Shown here one piece after another: positions 35,665-43,496 of a DNA stretch of 64,000 bases. The position numbers and the translations under genes are program-made. This DNA comes from Planotetraspora phitsanulokensis (GTDB lineage: Bacteria > Actinomycetota > Actinomycetes > Streptosporangiales > Streptosporangiaceae), in NCBI RefSeq assembly GCF_016863295.1, contig NZ_BOOP01000014.1:28109-92108 (forward strand), given 5' to 3'. The notes below the pieces were generated by a model. The model saw only the letters and a list, made by a program, of their open reading frames with translations. It did not search any database and was not told the origin of the DNA. Numbering within the stretch: position 1 is the stretch's first letter; every line of letters begins with the position of its first letter.

Positions 35665-37137
35665 TCAGCGGTTGTTTCTGACGTATAGGGCTAGACGGGT
35701 ATAGCCGAACGATCTGTTCGACACGAACTTGAAGTCGCGGCGGAGCTCGACAAAACGCGGGTCCCCGATGTTCCTCGGCCCGGCAGGGGGTGCGACCAGC
35801 CACACCCGATCCACGCTGGCGGCCGCCGCCGTGAACTGATCAGCCGTCCGCGGCTCGTATGTCCCGGGCGCGTTGGTCAGATCGATCAGGTTCCGGAAGG
35901 GCTCCCCGTACACGGTCACGAACAAGCGGTACCGCAGCGGCGCGAACAGGACGCCGTCACCTGGCCGCTGCTCCGCACCCAGCACCGCGGACAGTGACCG
36001 CAAGTCGTCCGGGCGGCCCGCCGGTTCCCTGATCGCCACGTGAGCGCTGAAGGTCAACGCCCCGACCAGCACGAAAGCGATGATCGGGACGGCGATGTGC
36101 CCACGGAGCGACGTGGTGACCCCATGCACGCCGATCCCCGCGAGCAGCGCGATGGCCGGGACCACGAACAGCACGTAGCGCGGGTCGTAGACCGGATACA
36201 CCTGCGAGATCAGGAACGACGCCAGAATCGGAGCGAACGCCCATAGGGCCACGATCGGGATCCGGCGAGACCACCACACACCACAGGCCACCAGTGAGAA
36301 CAGGACCACAGCGGCCGCGGTGTTTCCGGCGATCTCCTCCAGGAACGCGGTCAGGTCCTCGAAATTCGGCGGATGGAGCCAGAACAACTGCGTCTCGCGC
36401 TGGCCCGAGGCCACGACCACGAGCGGCACGAGTGCGATCCCGGCACCTGCGACGGCGAGGACCCAGGGCAGGACGCGGCGGGGCCGGGCCGTCCATACGG
36501 CGACGGCATGGACGCCGATCAGCAGCAGAGCGTAGAGGTGGAACCATCCGAGCAGGACAACACTCACCGCATATACGACATACCGCCGCCTCGAGGGGCT
36601 GTCCAGCGCGTCGATCAGCAGCCATGTCGCAAGTACGGCGACGAAGCTGACGATCGCGTAACTCCTGACCTCCTGGGCGTATCGGCTCGCCATGGGGAGG
36701 AGCGCGTAGAGGAGGCCGCCGTACAACCCTGCCATCGGCCCGACAAGCCGGCGGCCCAGCACGGCGATCCCATACGCGGTACCGGCGAACGCGATCAGCG
36801 ACGGAAGGCGCAGCAGGAACTCGGATCCTCCGAAAGCGGCGAACGGTCGCAGAAGCAGATAGTAAAGGGCGTGGACGGCGTCGATGTCGCCCATCAACTG
36901 CCGCATGTACGACAACGGCGAACGAGCGACGACTGCGCTTACGGACTCGTCTCGCCACAGGGAGGGAACGGTGATCCCCCACCCGCCGATCGCGAGGGCG
37001 GCGAGGGCGGGCAGCCACACGGCCACCGCTCTCAGGCGGCGCTGCCCCGAGCCCTCAAATGACGGGCCACCTGCGATCTCCCGCGGCGGGGTCCCGACGG
37101 CGGGAGCATCCGAAAGTGGGCCCGAAACGCTAGTCAT
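35665..37137 (-). CDS. GT39-like polytopic glycosyl/mannosyltransferase
   Basis: 490 residues, about 10-12 membrane segments. The first extracellular loop has WRDESVS (acidic catalytic motif of the GT-C/PMT fold) and MASRYAQEVRSYA follows, as in actinobacterial GT39-like proteins that use polyprenol-phosphate sugars. The C-terminal 110 residues form an outside domain. ATG 37137 has no clear ribosome site; TTG 37158 is an alternative. It is a lone gene between ffh and the first conservon; acceptor unknown. Confidence 0.78.
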   Translation of the reverse strand: MTSVSGPLSDAPAVGTPPREIAGGPSFEGSGQRRLRAVAVWLPALAALAIGGWGITVPSLWRDESVSAVVARSPLSYMRQLMGDIDAVHALYYLLLRPFAAFGGSEFLLRLPSLIAFAGTAYGIAVLGRRLVGPMAGLYGGLLYALLPMASRYAQEVRSYAIVSFVAVLATWLLIDALDSPSRRRYVVYAVSVVLLGWFHLYALLLIGVHAVAVWTARPRRVLPWVLAVAGAGIALVPLVVVASGQRETQLFWLHPPNFEDLTAFLEEIAGNTAAAVVLFSLVACGVWWSRRIPIVALWAFAPILASFLISQVYPVYDPRYVLFVVPAIALLAGIGVHGVTTSLRGHIAVPIIAFVLVGALTFSAHVAIREPAGRPDDLRSLSAVLGAEQRPGDGVLFAPLRYRLFVTVYGEPFRNLIDLTNAPGTYEPRTADQFTAAAASVDRVWLVAPPAGPRNIGDPRFVELRRDFKFVSNRSFGYTRLALYVRNNR

Positions 37138-37246
37138 GGCGGGAACAATAGCGGACAAGATCGCCTATACTCCGGCGCCCCCGGGAGGTGAGCCGGGGAC
37201 GTCGTGCCCAGCCACGGGCGCTCTCGGCCCGGACGTCGGCTGACGA

Positions 37247-37837
37247 CTACGCGCGGTTCCCGTCGGGGACGGCGACCCGCATGGTCAGCGCGTGCTCGAC
37301 GAGCGTGATGAGCGTGCCCTTGACCGAGTCCCGGTCGCGGGCGTCGGTCCGGACGACCGGGACGTGCGACGAGAGGGAGAGCGCCTCGCGCACCTCGTTC
37401 TCACTGTGCGGGTGGTGACCGCCGAAGCCGTTGAGGCCCACGACGAACGGCAACTGGGCCTCTTCGAAATAGTCGACCGCGGGAAAACTGTCGGCCAGCC
37501 GCCGCGTGTCCACCAGCACCACGGCGCCGATCGCCCCACGGACCAGGTCGTCCCACATGAACCAGAACCGGTGCTGACCGGGTGTTCCGAACAGATACAG
37601 GATCAAATCCTGGTCCAGCGACACACGGCCGAAGTCCATCGCCACCGTCGTCGTGGTCTTGTGCGGCGTCAATCCGACATCGTCGATGCCCGCCGAGGCG
37701 TCGGTCATCACCGCCTCGGTCGTCAGCGGGACGATCTCCGACACCGCTCCGACGAAGGTCGTCTTGCCCACACCGAAACCACCGGCAACAACGATCTTCG
37801 TCGAAGTCAGCCCACGACTAGAGCCTGCGAAGTCCAC
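37247..37837 (-). CDS. cvnD: Conservon GTPase CvnD, copy 1
   Basis: 196-residue Ras-like small GTPase: P-loop GGFGVGKTTFVGAVSE, switch region TTTTVAMDFGR, and FGTPGQHRFWFMW in place of DxxGQ; VGLNGF replaces the NKxD box, as usual in CvnD. It overlaps the end of the DUF742 gene by 20 bp. Terminal member of a four-gene conservon, thought to work as a membrane-associated, GPCR-like signalling set. Nearly identical to the copy at 42134. Confidence 0.93.
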   Translation of the reverse strand: MDFAGSSRGLTSTKIVVAGGFGVGKTTFVGAVSEIVPLTTEAVMTDASAGIDDVGLTPHKTTTTVAMDFGRVSLDQDLILYLFGTPGQHRFWFMWDDLVRGAIGAVVLVDTRRLADSFPAVDYFEEAQLPFVVGLNGFGGHHPHSENEVREALSLSSHVPVVRTDARDRDSVKGTLITLVEHALTMRVAVPDGNRA

Positions 37838-38261
37838 TGAGCACCCTTTCCAGCAAGTTCAGATCCGGCTTACCCGCGTCCAGCTGCGGCTGGTGCACGT
37901 GCACCAGCCCTTCCGCCGCCATGTCCCCGACCACCACACGCACCACACCCAGCGGCATCCGCAGCAGGGCGGAGATCTCCGCCACCGACCGCACCTGACG
38001 GCAGAGCTGGCTGATCGCCTGACGCTCCGGGGTGAGGATGGACAGATCCTGGTGAATCGACGTGGCGGAGGACACGAGTGCCTCCATGGCGAGCTGGAGG
38101 CGGGGGGCCGTCCGCCCCCCGGTCACCGCGTAGGGGCGTACAAGTGAGCTGCGCTCCGCCGCAGGGGGCGGAGCCGATGGAACCGGGTTCGTGCCGCCGT
38201 AGTACCGGTGGGCGTCGTCCACCGGCGGATATGGCTCGTTGCTCCAGCCGCCGCCTGCCAC
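37818..38261 (-). CDS. cvnC: Conservon DUF742 protein CvnC, copy 1
   Basis: 147 residues. The C-terminal 90 residues are the DUF742 winged-helix-like region (RPYAVTGGRTAP, VRSVAEISALLRMPLGVVRV, LLERVLSGLRRL). The N-terminal 40 residues are Pro/Ser-rich and absent from copy 2. GTG 38261 follows CAGGAGGA. It sits between the roadblock protein and the GTPase and overlaps the latter. Confidence 0.92.
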   Translation of the reverse strand: MAGGGWSNEPYPPVDDAHRYYGGTNPVPSAPPPAAERSSLVRPYAVTGGRTAPRLQLAMEALVSSATSIHQDLSILTPERQAISQLCRQVRSVAEISALLRMPLGVVRVVVGDMAAEGLVHVHQPQLDAGKPDLNLLERVLSGLRRL

Positions 38262-38362
38262 AACGTCCTCCTGACCTGTTCGCTCGGGAACTCCCTGACC
38301 CCCCTGGCCGCCTCGCTTTCAGGCCGCTTTCCGCCTTAGGCTCGACCGCTTCGAACTTCTCG

Positions 38363-38785
38363 TCACCTCGGATGAGACGCCTGAAGCTCGGCGCGAACCG
38401 CCGGCGTCAGCACCTGGCCCGCACGCTCGACCAGCAACGTCATCTGATAGGCCACCAAACCCATGTCGGAGTCGGCCGAGGCCAGCACCGCGAGACAGGA
38501 CCCGTCACTGATCGACATGATCAACAGTAGGCCCCGCTGCATCTCGACGACCGTCTGGGTCACCGGGCCGCCCTCGAAGACCCGGGAGGCTCCCTGGGTC
38601 AAGCTGATCAAGCCGGCGGCCACCGCAGCCAGCTGATCCGCGCGGTCCTTCGGAAACCCGTCGGAGTACGCCAAGGGCAATCCGTCCGCCGACACCACGA
38701 CGGTGTGCGCCACTCCGGGCACGTTGTTGACGAAATCGGTGATCAACCAGTTGATGCCGCGTGCGGCCTGGCTCATTTCCCTCAT
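38363..38785 (-). CDS. cvnB: Conservon roadblock/LC7 protein CvnB, copy 1
   Basis: 140 residues, one roadblock/LC7 domain (GVAHTVVVSADGLPLAYSDG, GLLLIMSISDGSCLAVLA, GLVAYQMTLLVERAGQVLTP). In other conservons it acts as a GTPase-activating or scaffold partner of CvnD. ATG 38785 follows GAAGGAGGA and overlaps the kinase stop by four bases (ATGA). Confidence 0.93.
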   Translation of the reverse strand: MREMSQAARGINWLITDFVNNVPGVAHTVVVSADGLPLAYSDGFPKDRADQLAAVAAGLISLTQGASRVFEGGPVTQTVVEMQRGLLLIMSISDGSCLAVLASADSDMGLVAYQMTLLVERAGQVLTPAVRAELQASHPR

Positions 38786-41700
38786 CGGTCCTCCTTCTCA
38801 GTGCCGTGGGCACCGTTCTCGCCCAGTGGCACCGCCCCGGGGTAGCCCATTTCCTCATTCGCGTTTCCCTTGGCCGCCCGCGCCTGCCGGACTCCCTGCT
38901 GGAAGCTGGAAAGCCTGCTCCGCACCCGATCGGGCGACAGCGCGGGTGGTGGCGAGGTCACGGGAGCCACTGCGGACTCGGGAGCGGAGCCGGTGGCCGA
39001 GCCGGGCACCAGGTTCGCCTTGGGCACGCGCTTGGGCAGCCCCGAAGCGGTCACGCCTCCGAGCGCGGGCTCGCTGGCCGCCTTGGCCGCCTGCCAACCG
39101 GCGTCGGCAGGGGACGACCACGCCTTGGTCTCCGCCTGATCGTCGGAGTCCGTCTTCTCGACCTGCGTGTCAACCTTCTTGAACCAGTCGGACTCCACAG
39201 CCGCGAAGATCGGCAAGAACTCCTCCTCCGCCTCCATTGGCGAGTTCCGCACCACCGGCAGCGGACCCGTGTTGTCGACATCCCCCTGGTGGGGACCCCG
39301 GCCGGACCGTCCCGGCCAGCCGCCGTTCTCCTGCTTCTGCCCCGGCCACGACTGGCTTCCCGGCGGAGGCAGGTGTCCCGGCCACGGCGTGTCGACGGGA
39401 GCCTCACCGACCCGGGCCTGCCCGAAGGTGTTCGGCTCGAACGAGCCCCGGTCGAAGGCGCCGGAGTCGAGCGGGTTGCGCGAGAAGGGATCCGGCTCCG
39501 GGCCACGCTCGAAGGGTGCGGGGTCGAAGGGATCACGCGGGAGCGCATCCTTTTTGTCGCGCTGGAACGGCGCGGGGTCGAACGGATCGTGGGCGAAGGT
39601 CTCGAACGGCCCGCGCTCGAAACCGCCGCTCCTGGCCACACTGGGCTCGTCCGCTCCGAACACCGGCGTCCGCGGCATCGCCTCGAACGGGGTGGGGCTG
39701 GCGAGCGCCGGCGCGCCCAACGACGGGGCGCCGAGCTGGCCGGCGCCGCTGCCGCCGCCAAGGGCGGGCATCGGGCTGGTCAGCTCGGGCTGAGGCATGC
39801 CCGGGTACGCGGGACCCGCGGCGGCCAGCAACGACTCGGGCAGCAGGACCATGGCGGTGAGGCCGCCGGACTCCTGCGTCCGCATCTGCACCCGGATGCC
39901 GTGACGCAGCGCCAGGCGACCGACCACGAACAGGCCCATTCGGCGGGAGACCGAGACATCGACGACCGGCGGGTTGGCGAGCCGGTGGTTCACCTGGACC
40001 AGTTCCTCGCCCGACATCCCGATGCCCAGGTCGCTGACCGAGATGATCAGGCCGCCGCCGTCGATGAGATTGCTCGCGACGGTGACCTTGGTGTCGCCCG
40101 ACGAGAAGGCGATCGCGTTCTCGACCAACTCGGCGACGAGGTGGACGACGTCGTTGACGGACTGTCCGACCACGGCCACGCCGGACTGCACCTGGATGTC
40201 CACCCGCTCGTAGTTCTCGACCTCCGACAACGAGGCGCGGACCACGTCGACGACCGGGACCGGCTGGCCCCAGCGTCGTGCGGGTTCCTGACCGGCGAGG
40301 ACCAGGAGGTTCTCACTGTTGCGGCGCATGCGCGTCGCCAGGTGGTCGAGCTTGAACAGGTTGCCGAGCCGCTCCTCGTCCTGCTCGCCCTGCTCCAGGC
40401 CGTCGATCAGCGAGAGCTGCCGCTCGACCAGAGTCTGCGTGCGGCGCGACAGGTTGACGAACATCGAGTTGACGTTGCTGCGCAGGCGGGCCTCGTCACC
40501 GGCCAGTCGTACGGCTTCGCGGTGGACCTCGTCGAAGGCCCGGGCGACTTCACCGATCTCGTCGCGGGCGACCACGCCGATCGGGGCGATGGCCGGGGCC
40601 TCGCTCGCCTCACCGGCCTCACGCAGCTTCTGGACCATGTCGGGCAGACGCCGTCCGGCGATCTCCAGGGCCTCCCTGCGCAGGCGGCGCAGCGGTCCGA
40701 CGAGCGACCGCGCGACGCCTGTGGTGAAGAGCAGGACCGCGATCAGGAGCGCGGCCACGGCGACACCGACGATGAGCGCCCGCTGCTGCTCGTCATCACC
40801 CAGCGTCGCGCTCCTGGCGACGATCGAGGCGGTCAGCTTGGTCTCGACGGTCCGCATGCGGTTGATGGGATCCGACACGGAGTCGAACCACTCGCGGGTC
40901 TCGTCCTTGGCCGTGTAGTCGAGGTTCTCGAGCGAGAAGCCGGCGTTGGCCCGGTCGAGCACGAGGGTGCGGAGGAACTCCGCCTGGTCGACCTTGTTAC
41001 CGGTGACCGTGTTGTCGAAGTCGGCCCGTTCCTGTGTCGTCGCGCTCTTGCGGAACGCGTTCAGCTCGCTGTTCTCGGCGGACACCGCACCGAGGAAGTC
41101 CTGCAGCTGCGTCTGGTCGAACCGATGGACCGGCAGGACGGTCGTCAGCAGGCCCCGCTGGATGGAGAGGTTCTCCTTGGCCTTGGCGAGAGCCGCCAGG
41201 GTGACCGACATCGCGGCCAGCTGGTCGTCCTGCGTGCCCTTGGCCAACTCGTCCTGCAACGCCAGAAGGTCGTCGACGACGAGCGTGTACTGGGTGATCA
41301 CAGCGCCGGGCAGCAGGCTGCCCTGCACGGCCTGGGCGCGGAGCGGCTCGAGGCTGTCGAGCTTGCCGATGATGTGCTCGATCTCGTCGCCGGCGCGGCC
41401 TCCGACCTTGGCCCGCAGATCGGTGGCGAGCTGCCTGACGGACGCCGCCGCCCTGTCCACCTTGCCGATCTGGGTGGTCACCGTCGCGGTGGCCTTGTCG
41501 GTCCGGCCGATGGCCGCGTTCCACGCCGCCCGGTCCCGTTCGGTCTGAAGCTCGTGGGTGAGCACGGCCACGGAGTCGACGAGCCGCGCGAGGTCGTTGA
41601 CCCGCTGGTAGTCGGCGGCCGTGTTGACCGAGGTGAGCACGCGGAGACCGCCCAGCAGGAGCGCCGCCAGGGTGGGGACCAGGATCAGCGCGACCAGCCG

Positions 41701-41811
41701 GGACCGCACACGCCAGTTCCGTAACCGGAAGCGGCTACCCTCGCCAGGCTCGCGCTCAGCCGGAATTCCGGTCCTCGGGCCCTGGTCACTCCGGGGGTCT
41801 TTGGTCCTCAC
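38782..41811 (-). CDS. cvnA: Conservon sensor kinase CvnA, copy 1
   Basis: 1009 residues. Membrane segment at 39-59, an outside nitrate/nitrite-sensor-like helical domain (about 60-340), segment at 345-366, HAMP (about 367-440), DHp-like NLFKLDHLATRMRR with His490, and HATPase with N-box Asn565 (ELVENAIAFS) and DLGIGMS. A disordered tail of about 350 residues has repeats of DPFDPAPF-(Q/E)R and two motifs shared with copy 2: LPIFAAVES-x-WF and GLPKRVPKANLVPGS. GTG 41811 follows GAGAGG. No response regulator is adjacent, as in all conservons. Confidence 0.92.
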   Translation of the reverse strand: MRTKDPRSDQGPRTGIPAEREPGEGSRFRLRNWRVRSRLVALILVPTLAALLLGGLRVLTSVNTAADYQRVNDLARLVDSVAVLTHELQTERDRAAWNAAIGRTDKATATVTTQIGKVDRAAASVRQLATDLRAKVGGRAGDEIEHIIGKLDSLEPLRAQAVQGSLLPGAVITQYTLVVDDLLALQDELAKGTQDDQLAAMSVTLAALAKAKENLSIQRGLLTTVLPVHRFDQTQLQDFLGAVSAENSELNAFRKSATTQERADFDNTVTGNKVDQAEFLRTLVLDRANAGFSLENLDYTAKDETREWFDSVSDPINRMRTVETKLTASIVARSATLGDDEQQRALIVGVAVAALLIAVLLFTTGVARSLVGPLRRLRREALEIAGRRLPDMVQKLREAGEASEAPAIAPIGVVARDEIGEVARAFDEVHREAVRLAGDEARLRSNVNSMFVNLSRRTQTLVERQLSLIDGLEQGEQDEERLGNLFKLDHLATRMRRNSENLLVLAGQEPARRWGQPVPVVDVVRASLSEVENYERVDIQVQSGVAVVGQSVNDVVHLVAELVENAIAFSSGDTKVTVASNLIDGGGLIISVSDLGIGMSGEELVQVNHRLANPPVVDVSVSRRMGLFVVGRLALRHGIRVQMRTQESGGLTAMVLLPESLLAAAGPAYPGMPQPELTSPMPALGGGSGAGQLGAPSLGAPALASPTPFEAMPRTPVFGADEPSVARSGGFERGPFETFAHDPFDPAPFQRDKKDALPRDPFDPAPFERGPEPDPFSRNPLDSGAFDRGSFEPNTFGQARVGEAPVDTPWPGHLPPPGSQSWPGQKQENGGWPGRSGRGPHQGDVDNTGPLPVVRNSPMEAEEEFLPIFAAVESDWFKKVDTQVEKTDSDDQAETKAWSSPADAGWQAAKAASEPALGGVTASGLPKRVPKANLVPGSATGSAPESAVAPVTSPPPALSPDRVRSRLSSFQQGVRQARAAKGNANEEMGYPGAVPLGENGAHGTEKEDR

Positions 41812-42059
41812 AGGCTTTCGAACCTCTCGCCGTATGTGCGCGCGGTGGGAAGCCTCTCCACGAGTGTGACAGACGAGACACCAGAGACTTCCCGCGGGCG
41901 AGGGTAATTGCAGCACACCGACACCAGCGAGGCCAACCGAACACCCGTACCCAAATAGCCTAAAGGGGGAGGTGTATGGCGTTAATTGGTCAAATATCAG
42001 GCTGTCTTTATTAGCAAATTGTGCCCCGTCGGCAAGGAGGTCACTCCTCCGAGAACGAA
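41812..42059. other. Spacer between the two conservons
   Basis: About 250 bases without a gene. It includes an A/T-rich part (about 41970-42010, unusual in this GC-rich window) that probably holds the promoter of conservon 1. No clear -35/-10 pair stands out. The terminator of conservon 2 follows at 42060. Confidence 0.4.
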
Positions 42060-42091
42060 CGAGGGCGGCGCCTTGTCAGGCGCCGCCCTCG
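42060..42091 (-). terminator. Terminator of conservon 2
   Basis: A 13-bp perfect GC-rich stem (42060-42072 with 42079-42091) and 6-nt loop, followed on the minus strand by GTTCGTTCTC. It is 43 bases after the second CvnD stop, so the two conservons are separate transcripts. Confidence 0.8.
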
Positions 42092-42133
42092 AAAACCAAC
42101 CGCGCCCGTGGCGCGGAACTCGTCCAGAACCCG

Positions 42134-42718
42134 TCAGAGGGCCCGGCCGTACGCCGCACGAACCGTCAGAACGTACTCCACCAGGTTGATGAGCGTCGAC
42201 TTGACCGCGTCCCTCGATCTCGCGTCCGTACGCACGACGGGGACGTGCGGCGGGAGCGACAGAGCCTCCCGGACCTCGTCCTCCGTGTGGACGAAGCTGC
42301 CGTCCCAGCCGTTCAGCGCGACCAGGAAGGGCAGCTGCGCCTCCTCGAAGTAGTCGATCGCCGGGAAGCAGTCCGCCAGCCGGCGGCTGTCCACGAGCAC
42401 GACGGCCCCGATGGCGCCCCGGACGAGGTCGTCCCACATGAACCAGAACCGGTGCTGGCCGGGGGTCCCGAACAGGTACAGGATCAGGTCCTGGTCCAGC
42501 GAGAGGCGGCCGAAGTCCATGGCGACGGTGGTCGTCGTCTTGTTCGGTGTGAGCCCGAGGTCGTCGATTCCCGCACTGGCGTCGGTCATCACGGCCTCGG
42601 TCGTCAGGGGAAGGATCTCCGAGACGGCCCCGACGAAGGTCGTCTTCCCCACGCCGAACCCACCCGCGACGACGATCTTCGTCGAGGTCAGACCACGGCT
42701 AGAGCCTGCGTAGTCCAC
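42134..42718 (-). CDS. cvnD: Conservon GTPase CvnD, copy 2
   Basis: 194 residues, near-identical to copy 1 in the first 110 residues (GGFGVGKTTFVGAVSEILPL, FGTPGQHRFWFMWDD) but different in the variable end (VALNGWDGSFVHTEDEV; ends VRAAYGRAL). It overlaps the upstream DUF742 gene by 20 bp, exactly as copy 1 does, so the arrangement was duplicated as a block or inherited from one ancestor. Confidence 0.93.
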   Translation of the reverse strand: MDYAGSSRGLTSTKIVVAGGFGVGKTTFVGAVSEILPLTTEAVMTDASAGIDDLGLTPNKTTTTVAMDFGRLSLDQDLILYLFGTPGQHRFWFMWDDLVRGAIGAVVLVDSRRLADCFPAIDYFEEAQLPFLVALNGWDGSFVHTEDEVREALSLPPHVPVVRTDARSRDAVKSTLINLVEYVLTVRAAYGRAL

Positions 42719-43058
42719 TGAGCACCCTTTCGAGCAGGTTGAGGTCTGGCTGTCCCTGGCTGAGCTGCGGCATGTGCAGCCGGACCAGACCCTCGTCGGC
42801 CATGTCGGCGATGAGCACCCTGGCCACGCCGAGCGGGACCCGCAGCAACGCCGAGATCTCCGCGACCGATCGTACGGAACGGCACAACATCATGATCGAT
42901 TCCTGCTCAGGGGTGAGCAGGGAGTATTCGTCGCTCATCAAGGTCACCGATGATACGAGCGTTTCCATCGCCATGTGGTACCGCGGCTCGGAACGCCCAC
43001 CGGTGACGGCGTACGGACGGAACAGAGGCTCGTCCTCTGTCCCGTCAGACCCGCGCAT
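42699..43058 (-). CDS. cvnC: Conservon DUF742 protein CvnC, copy 2
   Basis: 119 residues; the DUF742 core is the same as copy 1 (RPYAVTGGRSEPRY, VRSVAEISALLRVPLGVARV, LLERVLSGLRRL) with a short head. ATG 43058 follows CAGGAGAGGGG. Confidence 0.92.
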   Translation of the reverse strand: MRGSDGTEDEPLFRPYAVTGGRSEPRYHMAMETLVSSVTLMSDEYSLLTPEQESIMMLCRSVRSVAEISALLRVPLGVARVLIADMADEGLVRLHMPQLSQGQPDLNLLERVLSGLRRL

Positions 43059-43076
43059 ACCCCTCTCCTGCGGTGG

Positions 43077-43496
43077 TCATCGGCGAGACACCTGAAGCTC
43101 GGCGCGCAGCGCCGGCGTGAGCACCTGACCGGCCCGCTCCACGAGCAGGGTCATCTGGTACGCCACCAGGCCCATGTCGCAGTCGGGGGCGGCCAGCACG
43201 GTCAGACACGAGCCGTCGCTGATCGCCATGACCAACAACAGTCCGCGCTGCATCTCCACGACGGTCTGAGTGACCGCGCCGCCCTCGAACACCCGGGAGG
43301 CGCCCATGGTGAGGCTGAGCAGACCGGCGGCGACGGCCGCCAACTGGTCGGCACGGTCAGCCGGGAAGCCGTCGGATTGCGCCAGCCGCAGACCGTCGGC
43401 CGACACCACCACCGCGTGTGCCACACCCGGTGTGGAACCGACGAACTCGGTGATCAGCCAATCGAACCTGCGTGCTTCCACGCTCAGCTCAGTCAC
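43077..43496 (-). CDS. cvnB: Conservon roadblock/LC7 protein CvnB, copy 2
   Basis: 139-residue roadblock/LC7 domain (GVAHAVVVSADGLRLAQSDG, GLVAYQMTLLVERAGQVLTP). GTG 43496 overlaps the kinase stop (GTGA). Spacing to the DUF742 gene is 18 bases, much shorter than the 101 bases in conservon 1. Confidence 0.93.
   Translation of the reverse strand: MTELSVEARRFDWLITEFVGSTPGVAHAVVVSADGLRLAQSDGFPADRADQLAAVAAGLLSLTMGASRVFEGGAVTQTVVEMQRGLLLVMAISDGSCLTVLAAPDCDMGLVAYQMTLLVERAGQVLTPALRAELQVSRR

Noticed and set aside
38761..41724. Long open frame of 987 codons on the plus strand opposite the first conservon kinase
   Set aside because: Antisense shadow typical of high GC; composition is Arg/Leu/Gly-rich with no family motif, while the minus strand encodes a clear kinase.
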